DNA from: DTU019 sp050949825 | Lineage (GTDB): Bacteria; Bacillota; Syntrophomonadia; Syntrophomonadales; Syntrophomonadaceae | Reading direction: 5' to 3' | Length of the DNA stretch: 64,000 nucleotides | Assembly: GCA_050949825.1 (NCBI GenBank) | Contig: JBMNGL010000007.1 | Coordinates: 124,001-188,000, forward strand | In this document: in pieces, positions 17,179-25,342 of the stretch | How the letters are laid out: the number at the start of each line of letters is the position of its first letter | How positions within the stretch are numbered: the first letter of the stretch is position 1 | The notes under the pieces: generated by a model | The model's database searches: none | What the model was told of the DNA's origin: nothing | What the model saw: only the letters and a program-made list of their open reading frames with translations | Position numbers and translations under genes: made by a program

Positions 17179-18867
17179 ATGCTCTTAGAGATTTTTATAA
17201 GCAATTTTGTCTTGATTGATAATATACGCCTCTCCTTTAAACCCGGTCTGACCGTCTTAAGCGGGGAGACAGGAGCGGGAAAATCGATTTTAATAGATGC
17301 ATTGAGCTTAATTCTGGGGGAACGGGCCCAAAAAGATCTGATCCGCGATAGAGAGCGCCGCGCCATTGCTGAGGCCAGCTTTGACATCGCGGAGCTGCCG
17401 CAATTGCAGGCCATGCTGGTGGAACAGGGCCTTCTTGAGAAGGGCGAGACAACCCTGGTTTTAAACCGCGAGATTGTTCCCGAAGGGAAAAACCTGGCCC
17501 GCTTGAACGGGCGCACCATCATCGCTGCCCAACTCAAGCAGGTTTCCGCCTGGCTCCTGGATATGCACTTGCAACACGACCATCTCAGCATATTAAAACC
17601 CCATATGTACCTGCAATACCTTGATAATTGCATCCCCGAATCTACGGCGCTGCTGCAGCAGGTGGGGGAACTGCACCAGCTATTGACCGCACACCGACAG
17701 GAACTGGCGGAATTGCAGCAAGCGGAACAATCCAAACTGCAACGCATTGATTTCCTGCTCTACCAAATTGGCGAAATTGAAGCTGCCGCCCTGCAAATTG
17801 ATGAAGAAGAGGAACTGCACAAGACCCGCAATCGCATCCGCGATGCGGAAAAATTAGCAGTTGGAGCCCAGCGTTTAGTGCAGCTTTTATACGAACAAGA
17901 ACAGGGTTGGAATGCCTATGATCTTATTTCTCAGGCGGTGGACACAGTCATAGCACTGGAAAATGATCCTTTCTTCGGGTCTCTGAAAGCATCTCTGCAG
18001 GACATCGGATTTGCGCTTGAAGAAATGGCCAGCTCGGTTTCAGCCTATAGACATACCCTGGATGAGGAGCCCTGTTCCCTTGACGAGGTGGAGTCCCGTT
18101 TGCACCTTATTCAACACTTGAAAAGCCGTTATGGACAAAGTATAGCCGAAATCTTGCATTATTTGGCGGATGCCAAAGCGGAATTGGAACGGTTGCAAAA
18201 CGATCAGTCGCGGCAAGAGAGTCTGGCCCAGGAGATACAGGACCTGCAGCAAGAATACCTGGCTGCGGCAAGGCAGCTTAGCCAGATTAGAAAAAAAGCT
18301 GCCCTGGAATTGGAGCAGCAGATACACCAACAGCTGGTTGAACTCAACCTGCCCCACCTGCTCTTTAAGGTGGAGGTCCGGGAAAGTGAGGCCAGCCGCA
18401 CCGGGATCAATCAAGTAGAGTTGCTGTTTTCGCCCAACCCCGGGGAAGATTTAAAACCCTTGCAGCGTATCGCTTCAGGAGGTGAGATATCCCGTTTTGT
18501 CCTGGCGCTAAAGATTGTTCTGGCTGGTGTATATCAGGTGCCTACGCTGGTTTTTGATGAGATTGACGCCGGGGTGGGAGGGCGTTCCTTAACGGCTATG
18601 GCACGAAAAATCGCGGCTTTAGCCAGGCATTATCAGGTACTCATGGTGACCCACGCCCCGCTCATAGCCAGTGTCAGCAGACAGCACTATCTTATCAGTA
18701 AAGAAATACAAGGGGACCGCACTGTGACCCGGGTTGTTGCACTGGATGATGAGCAGCGTATCAAGGAAATAGCGCGCATGCTGGCTGGAGATGACGCCAG
18801 CCCGGTTACCCTGGAACATGCCCGCCAGATGTACCTTAAGGGGCAGCAATACCTGATGAATGATTGA
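17179..18867 (+). CDS. recN: DNA repair protein RecN
   Basis: A 562-residue SMC-like ATPase: Walker A GETGAGKS near residue 30, a central coiled coil rich in glutamine and glutamate (about 155-370), and the C-terminal signature SGGEISR with Walker B VFDEIDAGVGG. RecN acts early at double-strand breaks, holding DNA ends. It is the last gene of this growth-related run before spoIVB. Confidence 0.95.
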   Translation: MLLEIFISNFVLIDNIRLSFKPGLTVLSGETGAGKSILIDALSLILGERAQKDLIRDRERRAIAEASFDIAELPQLQAMLVEQGLLEKGETTLVLNREIVPEGKNLARLNGRTIIAAQLKQVSAWLLDMHLQHDHLSILKPHMYLQYLDNCIPESTALLQQVGELHQLLTAHRQELAELQQAEQSKLQRIDFLLYQIGEIEAAALQIDEEEELHKTRNRIRDAEKLAVGAQRLVQLLYEQEQGWNAYDLISQAVDTVIALENDPFFGSLKASLQDIGFALEEMASSVSAYRHTLDEEPCSLDEVESRLHLIQHLKSRYGQSIAEILHYLADAKAELERLQNDQSRQESLAQEIQDLQQEYLAAARQLSQIRKKAALELEQQIHQQLVELNLPHLLFKVEVRESEASRTGINQVELLFSPNPGEDLKPLQRIASGGEISRFVLALKIVLAGVYQVPTLVFDEIDAGVGGRSLTAMARKIAALARHYQVLMVTHAPLIASVSRQHYLISKEIQGDRTVTRVVALDDEQRIKEIARMLAGDDASPVTLEHARQMYLKGQQYLMND

Positions 18868-19208
18868 TTTGATAATGGTTTACCTGGCGGTCTGTTATTT
18901 ACTGGAGGGAAAACCATGACAGCAGACCGCAGTAATCACTTAATTATAGGTTGGATGCTCTTCTATTTCAAATCTGGGACTGATCATTTCATTTTTCTGC
19001 TGGTATTCATTCCTAATTAAATGCATCGTTTAGAAAAGAGAATGGCAGTTCTGGAGGCGGTTATCAAGTTTGGGGAAGAAAAACCAAGGTCTGATAACAA
19101 CATTATAATTGCCAGTCTACCGGGATACTGAGCAATTAGCCCATCTTCCCGCGCAGTATAGTTTTATCTCTGCCAGGAGACAATAAAAACTATCAGCGAG
19201 TAGGGGAA
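18868..19208. other. 341-base gap between recN and spoIVB with two end-to-end tiny open frames
   Basis: No known gene is recognised. A 34-codon frame (18916-19020, hydrophobic C-terminal half, well-spaced GGAGGG before its ATG) is followed, in the same phase and with no gap, by a 36-codon frame (19021-19131, beginning MHRLEKRMAVLEAV) that lacks its own ribosome-binding site. They could be small genes or one decayed gene split by a stop. An 8-base inverted repeat (GCGGTCTG/CAGACCGC) overlaps the start of the first frame and could act as a weak terminator for recN. Confidence 0.3.
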
Positions 19209-20597
19209 GTGACCAAATTGCGTCAATCAAGACCGGTTATGGGCATAATATTGTCCATATTATTTATTGCCTTTTGTTGCAGCCCACAGGTGCGCGCTAT
19301 TCTTAATCTACCCCAGCAGCAGAAAATGGTGGTGGGTGAAACCAATATTATTCCTATTAAACTTCCCGCCTTATTGGAAGAACGTCTGGTATTGGAGATT
19401 TTCAATCCTTCCCGCAGTGTGTTTGCCACCCCGGAAGATCCGGCGGTGGTGCTGTGCAAAAATGGTTCGGCCTATGAAATAACCGCCTTAAAGCCCGGTA
19501 AAGCATCCCTAAAGATAAAACTGCTGGGTTATATACCCGTAAAATCCATAGCCATTGAATCGGTGCCGCCCCGCCGGGTGGTGGTGGGAGGCCATTCCAT
19601 CGGTGTCTTATTGCAATCACGAGGCATTATGGTGGTAGGCTTCGCCCCGATTGTCGACAGACAGGGAGAAAAATTGTATCCGGCCCGGGAACAAGGGGTG
19701 GAGATTGGCGATTTGATCATAAAGGTCAACAATCAAGAGGTGAAGACCGAAACCGATCTGGCCAAAATTATTGATACCGGCAAAGATAGTGCACTGGTGC
19801 TGAATATTAAGCGTAAAGAGAAGCTGCTTGACCTGACTATAAGGCCGGTGTTTTGCAGCGAAACGCAGCGCTATCGGGTGGGACTGTTTGTTCGTGATGG
19901 TGTGGTAGGGGTAGGAACCCTGACCTTTTGGGATCCCGGGACCCGCCAATATGCGGCCCTGGGACATATAATCATGGATGCCGACACCAAGCAGGGCATT
20001 GATGTATTGAAAGGGCGTATAGTATCGGCTTCCATACAGACCATCAAACCTGGGAAACCGGGCCGGCCGGGGGAGAAAATCGGCGTATTCCAGGGTGAAA
20101 GCAACCTGCAGGGCAGTATAGCCAAAAACACTGCAGCAGGCATTTTCGGTGTCACCGCAGGTGAAGTGGAGAACAACAAGTGCATACATAACATTGAAAT
20201 CGGCTATGCTCACCAGGTTCATACCGGGAAAGCACATATTTATACAGTGGTAAATGGAACCGATATTGAGCAATTCGAGGTTAATATTGAAAAGGTTTAT
20301 CCAGAGCGCAGAAACGGCAAAGGCATGGTGGTTCAAATCACTGATACCAGGCTTTTGAGCATTACCGGCGGTATTGTGCAAGGCATGAGCGGCAGTCCTA
20401 TTGTGCAGGAGGGACGTCTAATCGGGGCGATAACTCATGTATTCCTCAATGACCCCCAGCGTGGTTATGGTATATTCATGGACAACATTTTGTCAGAAAT
20501 GCCCAGCCAGGGTACAAATGTCAGCACTATTTCGACAACGATCTGTTTACCTCATATGGCGGCATGTACTGAAAAACATTATTTAATCCCTTTTTAA
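19209..20597 (+). CDS. spoIVB: SpoIVB serine peptidase (sporulation signalling protease)
   Basis: A 462-residue S55-family peptidase: an N-terminal membrane segment (about 12-27), a PDZ domain (about 130-215), and a C-terminal protease domain with the histidine in AALGHIIMD and the nucleophile in GMSGSPIV. SpoIVB is made in the forespore and triggers pro-SigK processing in the mother cell. The GTG at 19209 follows AGGGGAA; a TTG at 19218 is an alternative. The C-terminal tail after about residue 430 is unlike the family core. spo0A follows, as in Bacillus. Confidence 0.93.
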   Translation: MTKLRQSRPVMGIILSILFIAFCCSPQVRAILNLPQQQKMVVGETNIIPIKLPALLEERLVLEIFNPSRSVFATPEDPAVVLCKNGSAYEITALKPGKASLKIKLLGYIPVKSIAIESVPPRRVVVGGHSIGVLLQSRGIMVVGFAPIVDRQGEKLYPAREQGVEIGDLIIKVNNQEVKTETDLAKIIDTGKDSALVLNIKRKEKLLDLTIRPVFCSETQRYRVGLFVRDGVVGVGTLTFWDPGTRQYAALGHIIMDADTKQGIDVLKGRIVSASIQTIKPGKPGRPGEKIGVFQGESNLQGSIAKNTAAGIFGVTAGEVENNKCIHNIEIGYAHQVHTGKAHIYTVVNGTDIEQFEVNIEKVYPERRNGKGMVVQITDTRLLSITGGIVQGMSGSPIVQEGRLIGAITHVFLNDPQRGYGIFMDNILSEMPSQGTNVSTISTTICLPHMAACTEKHYLIPF

Positions 20598-20706
20598 CCG
20601 AGGTATAGACTGCCAGGTGGGCCTATATATATATGTATTTTTATGGGGGCGTCTGCGATATTTTGACTTAATTTAGGTGAATAAAAAAGCAGGAAATACC
20701 TGGGGA

Positions 20707-20717
20707 ATAGTCGAAAA
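20707..20717 (+). promoter_or_regulatory. Candidate Spo0A-binding box upstream of spo0A
   Basis: ATAGTCGAAAA matches the 0A box TTTGTCGAAAA at 9 of 11 positions and lies 42 bases before the spo0A start. Autoregulation of spo0A through such boxes is known in Bacillus. One site with two mismatches is suggestive only. Confidence 0.45.
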
Positions 20718-20758
20718 CGGTTTCAACAATTAGTGTGGGAAGAGAGGAGATTTAAGGC

Positions 20759-21562
20759 ATGTTTTTTGATAACGATAAAATTACAGTGCTGATAGCTGAT
20801 GATAACCGTGAATTCTGTGGAATACTCAGGGATTATTTTTCCAATGATCCTGATTTTGAATTAATTGACGTATGCAGCAATGGCATGGAGGTGCTAAACG
20901 TCCTGCAGAAACAGGCGGTTCAGGTTTTAATCCTGGATTTGATAATGCCTTATATGGATGGCATCGGAGTACTTGAAAAGATCAATGCCCTCAATCTGGA
21001 GACCAGGCCCAAGATCATCATATTAACTGCCTTTGGACAGGAAAACGTCACCCAGAAAGCAGTGCAACTGGGGGTGGATTATTACATATTGAAACCATTT
21101 AATCTGGAGGTTTTAGGTGACCGCATAAGGCAGGTGGTCAGGGACGTCAAGCCGCGTGAAGACAGCCGGGGGAGTCTCACTGCAATAACCGTACATCATG
21201 GCAATGGCAAAAATCTCGAAGTGGAGGTCACCAAGGTTATCCATGAAATCGGGGTACCGGCGCATGTGAAAGGATATCAGTACCTGCGCGATGCCATCAT
21301 GCTGGTGGTAGAGGAAATCAACTACCTGGGCGCAGTGACCAAAGAATTGTATCCGGCTATTGCTCAAAAATATGACACCACTCCCAGCCGCGTAGAGAGG
21401 GCTATTCGCCACGCTATCGAATTGGCCTGGGATCGCGGTGATGTGGATAAAATCAACAAGGTATTCGGTTATACCATCAGCGGCGAAAAAGGCAAACCCA
21501 CCAATTCAGAATTCATAGCCATTATCGCCGACCGCTTGAGACTGGAGAACAAGGTTAGTTAA
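20759..21562 (+). CDS. spo0A: Sporulation master regulator Spo0A
   Basis: A 267-residue response regulator of normal Spo0A length. In the receiver domain the acidic pair is D14/D15, the phosphoacceptor is D60 (in LILDLIMPYMDG) and a conserved lysine lies in ILKPF. The C-terminal DNA-binding domain contains TTPSRVERAIRHAIE. Phosphorylated Spo0A starts sporulation. GAGGAG precedes the ATG, and a strong terminator follows. Confidence 0.97.
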   Translation: MFFDNDKITVLIADDNREFCGILRDYFSNDPDFELIDVCSNGMEVLNVLQKQAVQVLILDLIMPYMDGIGVLEKINALNLETRPKIIILTAFGQENVTQKAVQLGVDYYILKPFNLEVLGDRIRQVVRDVKPREDSRGSLTAITVHHGNGKNLEVEVTKVIHEIGVPAHVKGYQYLRDAIMLVVEEINYLGAVTKELYPAIAQKYDTTPSRVERAIRHAIELAWDRGDVDKINKVFGYTISGEKGKPTNSEFIAIIADRLRLENKVS

Positions 21563-21574
21563 CCTTATATTGTG

Positions 21575-21603
21575 ATAAATCCGGGGACATTCCCCGGATT
21601 TAT
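21575..21603 (+). terminator. Terminator hairpin after spo0A
   Basis: A perfect 13-base-pair stem with a 3-base loop (ATAAATCCGGGGA / TCCCCGGATTTAT), starting 12 bases after the spo0A stop. The T tract is short. It probably ends the spo0A transcript. Confidence 0.75.
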
Positions 21604-21688
21604 TGACTGGGCCGAATAAGTCCGGGGACGGAGCATATCAATGTCCCTGGACTTTTTCATGATATACTGAGCATAAAGAAGATGCCAC

Positions 21689-22022
21689 GGGGGCAAGATC
21701 CTTCGCTCCGCTCAGGATGACACCAGGGGGCACGCACGAAGGATTGTATATCAGGAGCAACGTTTTCATTTATCCTGGTGTGGGCACATGGGAATCTTGA
21801 GCGCGGTCTGCTGTCATTCTGAGCGCGGTCTGCTGTCATTCTGAGCGCACTCTGCTGTCATTCTGAGCACACTCTGCTGTCATTCTGAGCGCAGCGAAGA
21901 ATCTTGCGTGAAGCGGACAAACTCCCGGGGCAAGATCCTTCGCTCTGCTCAGGATGACAAAAAAGGGGCTCGGAATGACAAAAACGTGCTCGGGATGACA
22001 GCGTTGCTTCGCTCAGGATGAC
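21689..22022. repeat. Cluster of dispersed inverted repeat units (GATCCTTCGCTC..CAGGATGACA family)
   Basis: In the 549-base gap between spo0A and the next gene, copies of the same motif occur in both orientations: CAAGATCCTTCGCTCCGCTC plus AGGATGACA near 21693-21721, the reverse-oriented TGTCATTCTGAGCGCAGCGA plus AGAATCTTGC near 21880-21907, again forward near 21931-21959, and degenerate AGGATGACA ends to 22022. Opposed copies can fold into long hairpins. A related pair lies at 47219-47310. No transposase accompanies them. They are best described as a REP/MITE-like dispersed element. Confidence 0.75.
21799..21886. repeat. Four tandem copies of a 22-base unit
   Basis: The unit GAGCGCGGTCTGCTGTCATTCT occurs at 21799-21820 and 21821-21842, with one-to-three-base variants at 21843-21864 and 21865-21886. 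It then runs into a normal copy of the dispersed repeat. The array seems to have grown by duplication of one end of that repeat. Confidence 0.85.
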
Positions 22023-22111
22023 AACAGTAGACTTTTAGCGATTAGTGTCTATGCATTCAAACTGGCTTACTTTTACAAAGGCATTTAAGGATAGATAGGA
22101 GAGTCAGCAGG

Positions 22112-23227
22112 ATGGTTAATCAAGATCGTCTGATCAACAGGTTTTGTAAATTAGTTGGCATCGCGTCGGTTTCGGGTCGGGAAGGAGCCATGCGGGATTT
22201 GCTTATTAAAGAGATGGCTGGACGCGGACTGACCGCCCAGGAAGATGAGGCCGCCGGGGTGGTGGGTGGTGAATCAGGCAACTTACTGGTCAGCATAGCC
22301 GGTAATGTTCCCGGCAGGAAGCTGCTTTTTGCCGCTCACATGGACACCGTCGAACCGGGTGAAGGCATTACAGCAGTCTTAGAAAAAGGCATCATTCGCA
22401 GCCAGGGAGACACCATACTGGGGGCGGACGATAAGGCTGCTATTGCCGCGCTTCTGGAAGCCCTGGATGTGATTAACGAAAACCGGCTTCCTCATCCTGA
22501 TTTGGAGCTGCTGTTTACGGTAGGCGAGGAGCAGGGTTTAAAAGGCGCCAAGGCCTTTGATTTCAGGCAGCTCAGAGCGGAAATCGGTTATGTACTGGAT
22601 GCCGGAGGCGAACCGGGCTCCATAGTAATACAGTCCCCCTGCCAGAATGAAATTGAATATGAGGTGTTTGGGCGGGCCGCCCATGCAGGTATTAACCCGG
22701 AAGAGGGTCTCAATGCTATTCATGTGGCTGCTCAAGCCCTGGCTAAAATGCCTTGCGGCCGCATTGATGCCGAGACTACCTGTAACTTTGGCCTAATTCA
22801 AGGGGGCCAGGCGCGTAATATTGTGGCCGAATACTGCCGGGTCAAAGGTGAAGCGCGCAGCCTGTCGCGCAGTAAACTGGATCAACTCACCGCCCGGCTG
22901 GTGGATTGTTTTAGCGCTGAAGTACAGGCCCGGGGGGGACGGGCCAACACCAATGTCACCTTTCTCTACCCCGAGATTTGCCTGCAGCCCGGTGATGAGG
23001 TGGTGCGCCTGGCGGTGGCCGCGGCGCAGCGTGCCGGGATGAAATCGCGCTTGATCAAAACCGGCGGGGGCAGTGATGCCAGCATAATTCATGGCGCCGG
23101 CATCCCCTGCGCCAACCTGGGGGTAGGTATGCGCCAGGTGCATACCTGTGAGGAATTCATTCAGGTCTCTGACCTGCTGGCGGTGACCAAACTTATCCTG
23201 GCCATTATAGACACAGCCACGGAGTAA
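22112..23227 (+). CDS. M20-family metallopeptidase, PepT-like (YqjE-type)
   Basis: A 371-residue zinc peptidase of the M20/PepT-like group. Metal and catalytic residues are seen in AAHMDTVEPG, GADDKAAIAA and VGEEQGLKGA, with a dimerisation/lid domain around residues 185-290 and a conserved GGGSDA near the C-terminus. It probably cleaves short peptides; the true substrate is not known. It follows the repeat field after spo0A, similar to yqjE in Bacillus. AGGAGAGTCAGC precedes the ATG. Confidence 0.85.
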   Translation: MVNQDRLINRFCKLVGIASVSGREGAMRDLLIKEMAGRGLTAQEDEAAGVVGGESGNLLVSIAGNVPGRKLLFAAHMDTVEPGEGITAVLEKGIIRSQGDTILGADDKAAIAALLEALDVINENRLPHPDLELLFTVGEEQGLKGAKAFDFRQLRAEIGYVLDAGGEPGSIVIQSPCQNEIEYEVFGRAAHAGINPEEGLNAIHVAAQALAKMPCGRIDAETTCNFGLIQGGQARNIVAEYCRVKGEARSLSRSKLDQLTARLVDCFSAEVQARGGRANTNVTFLYPEICLQPGDEVVRLAVAAAQRAGMKSRLIKTGGGSDASIIHGAGIPCANLGVGMRQVHTCEEFIQVSDLLAVTKLILAIIDTATE

Positions 23228-23238
23228 GGGAAACAGGG

Positions 23239-23440
23239 AAGCAGGGGGACAGGCAAAAGAACCGTCAGACTGTGTGAAAACTATATTGCGGATATCGGCC
23301 GCTCCACTTATAGCTGAATTTTGGTTGTATTTTGGATAGAGACAAGTTTTTGGCATGAATTCAAGCGACATCCCCCACTTCGGAAACGTGGCTTCATATT
23401 TCAGGACTTTTCACACAGACTGACGTCCCCTTGCCTGCTT
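23239..23440. repeat. About 200-base element with imperfect terminal inverted repeats
   Basis: The left end (23239-23280) begins AAGCAGGGGGACAGG and finishes GTCAGACTGTGTGAAAA; the right end (23408-23440), read in reverse complement, begins AAGCAGGCAAGGGGAC and finishes GTCAGTCTGTGTGAAAA. The inner 17 bases differ at only one position. The centre has no gene. This looks like a small non-autonomous (MITE-like) insertion, and its right end overlaps the stop codon of the small - strand gene. Confidence 0.5.
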
Positions 23441-23564
23441 AATGCAGGTTGATGCGGATGTATTCCTGAAGAAACATATCGCCGGGAACAGCTTGCAGGC
23501 AGGCCAGGATTTCGCTGATTTTGCCCTGCAGGGCGATGCCATGGTTGCATACCACTACGGTCAT
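23439..23564 (-). CDS. mciZ: MciZ-like Z-ring inhibitor, 41 residues
   Basis: A 41-codon gene on the - strand, beginning MTVVVCNHG, with AGAGGTGAT just upstream of its ATG. The middle, GIALQGKISEILACLQ, resembles the core GVVLVGKAWEIRAKLK of Bacillus MciZ as I recall it (40 residues): G, L, GK, EI, A and L coincide. MciZ is a sporulation-time peptide that blocks FtsZ assembly. In Bacillus, as I recall, mciZ lies next to nudF; here it is divergent from nudF with 60 bases between them. Size, core pattern and neighbour agree; function is inferred. Confidence 0.6.
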   Translation of the reverse strand: MTVVVCNHGIALQGKISEILACLQAVPGDMFLQEYIRINLH

Positions 23565-23623
23565 ACTATCACCTCTGCTGCAGTATATGCACGGGGTGGG
23601 AAAATTATACAGGGGGTTTCTTT

Positions 23624-24163
23624 ATGGATCTTGAAGAGAAGACTATAGCATCTACATCCGTATTTAAAGGCAGGATTATTGAGGTCAAGGTTGATCAGGT
23701 GAGGCTACCCAATGGGGAACAGAGCACCCGCGAGATTGTTTTGCATGCCGGTGCGGTGGCTATAGTAGCGCTGGATGATGAGCAAAACCTGTATTTGGTG
23801 CGCCAGTATCGCAAGCCCCTGGAAAGAACCCTCCTGGAAATTCCGGCCGGAACCCTGGAAGCAGGAGAAGAGCCCCTGCAATGCGCTCAACGGGAGTTGG
23901 AAGAGGAGACCGGACTGCAGGCCGATCACTGGGAGAAACTGCTCTCTTATTACAGTGCCCCTGGATTTTGCAACGAAGTTTTGCATATATTTTTGGCCAC
24001 AGGACTTCGGCCCGGTACAGGGCATTTAGACTGCGATGAATTTGTGGAGACGGTCATTATGCCCCTTAAGCAAGCCTATCGGGCCATTGAAGAAGCACAG
24101 ATCATAGATGGTAAGAGTATCATCGGCATCCAATGCCTGCAAACCCGTGAGGTGGCCAAATAA
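23624..24163 (+). CDS. nudF: ADP-ribose pyrophosphatase (NUDIX)
   Basis: A 179-residue NUDIX hydrolase. The NUDIX box begins at GTLEAGEEP and continues through REL-EE-TGL with the required spacing of its glutamates; the downstream proline in YYSAPGF is typical of ADP-ribose pyrophosphatases. It hydrolyses ADP-ribose to AMP and ribose 5-phosphate. GGGGG precedes the ATG. The EndoQ-like gene starts directly after its stop codon. Confidence 0.9.
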   Translation: MDLEEKTIASTSVFKGRIIEVKVDQVRLPNGEQSTREIVLHAGAVAIVALDDEQNLYLVRQYRKPLERTLLEIPAGTLEAGEEPLQCAQRELEEETGLQADHWEKLLSYYSAPGFCNEVLHIFLATGLRPGTGHLDCDEFVETVIMPLKQAYRAIEEAQIIDGKSIIGIQCLQTREVAK

Positions 24164-25342
24164 ATGCACCGTTGTTATGCGGATCTTCATATACATATTG
24201 GATCAGCGCAGGGTAGAGCCGTCAAGATTACCGCTTCGCGGCAGTTAACCCTGCGCAATGTGCTTTTTCAGGATGCGCCGCGTAAAGGGCTGGATATGGT
24301 AGGCATCGTTGACACCTGCAGCCCGCTGGTCAGTGCGGAAATTGAAGCCATGCTTAAAAACGGCGATATGATCGAGCAGCCCGGGGGAGGCTTTTTGGCC
24401 CATAATGGGGTTGTGCTGATTGCCGGATGTGAAATAGAAACCCGTGAAGGAATCCATATTATCATCTACCTGCCTGACCTGCACAGCATACGAGGAGTGC
24501 AAAAATATCTATATTCACGGGTTAAGAATCCCTGCCTTTCAACACAGATAGCCCGTTGCAGTACCCTGGATCTCATCAATCTGGCGGTGTTATTTAACGG
24601 GATTCTCTGCCCGGCCCATGTTTTCACACCCCATAAAGGGATATACGGTTGTTGGACGCGGCGCTGGGCTGAAGTCCTGGGGCAGGCGGCCGGACAGATT
24701 AAGGTGCTGGAACTCGGCCTCAGCTCGGATACCAACATGGCCGATTGTATCGCTGAAACCCGATCGTTAACCTTTTTATCCAATTCTGATGCACATTCCT
24801 CGGCCAACATAGGCCGCGAATACAACCTGTTGCGCATGAAATCCAATAATTTTCAGGAACTGCAGTTGTGTCTGGGTAAATCATCAGGACGCAATGTAAT
24901 TGCCAATTATGGCCTCGATCCCTGGCTGGGCAAATACCACCGCAGCTACTGCAAAAACTGCCGGCGTATTGCTGTTGAAGCGGCGCCGGTACTTCATTGC
25001 CCGCTCTGCGGCGGAGATGATATAGTAATGGGGGTCTATGATCGCATCGTTGCCATCAGGGACTATGAACAGCCTCGCCATCCGGTAGGCCGGCCCCCCT
25101 ATCGATACCGGGTGCCATTAAAGGATCTGCCCGGTGTGGGGCCGCGCACCTTACAGCGTTTATGGCAGGCCTTTCCCAGTGAGATATATATTACTGAACA
25201 TGCCCCGCTGGAGCAGATAAAAAAGGTCGGCGGACCAGCCCTGGCGGCCATGATTGCCAGGATGAGGCAGGGCCGTTTACCCATTCAACCCGGTGGGGGA
25301 GGCCGTTATGGGAAGGTTTTGAAAGGAGATGGCGCTGATTAA
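24164..25342 (+). CDS. Endonuclease Q (EndoQ) family protein
   Basis: A 392-residue protein with a PHP-type metal-dependent domain (YADLHIHIG at residues 5-13; NSDAHSSANIG later), a four-cysteine zinc site (YCKNC and HCPLC near 260-285), and a C-terminal helix-hairpin-helix region (LPGVGPRTLQRL). This is the EndoQ layout; EndoQ cuts DNA 5' of deaminated bases such as uracil and hypoxanthine. The ATG directly follows the nudF stop, and the next gene overlaps its end by 14 bases. Confidence 0.82.
   Translation: MHRCYADLHIHIGSAQGRAVKITASRQLTLRNVLFQDAPRKGLDMVGIVDTCSPLVSAEIEAMLKNGDMIEQPGGGFLAHNGVVLIAGCEIETREGIHIIIYLPDLHSIRGVQKYLYSRVKNPCLSTQIARCSTLDLINLAVLFNGILCPAHVFTPHKGIYGCWTRRWAEVLGQAAGQIKVLELGLSSDTNMADCIAETRSLTFLSNSDAHSSANIGREYNLLRMKSNNFQELQLCLGKSSGRNVIANYGLDPWLGKYHRSYCKNCRRIAVEAAPVLHCPLCGGDDIVMGVYDRIVAIRDYEQPRHPVGRPPYRYRVPLKDLPGVGPRTLQRLWQAFPSEIYITEHAPLEQIKKVGGPALAAMIARMRQGRLPIQPGGGGRYGKVLKGDGAD

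Noticed and set aside
19617..20381. 254-codon open frame on the - strand
   Set aside because: Antisense to spoIVB, whose PDZ and protease motifs are clear.
20691..20708. SigH-like AGGAAAT..GAAT upstream of spo0A
   Set aside because: The spacing between the two parts is far too short (4 bases instead of 11-12).
21689..22022. Repeat cluster as a CRISPR array
   Set aside because: Units are directly abutting or inverted, without regular unique spacers, and there are no cas genes.
23442..23648. 68-codon + strand frame upstream of nudF
   Set aside because: No ribosome-binding site, overlaps the nudF start, and is the complement of the better-supported small MciZ-like gene.
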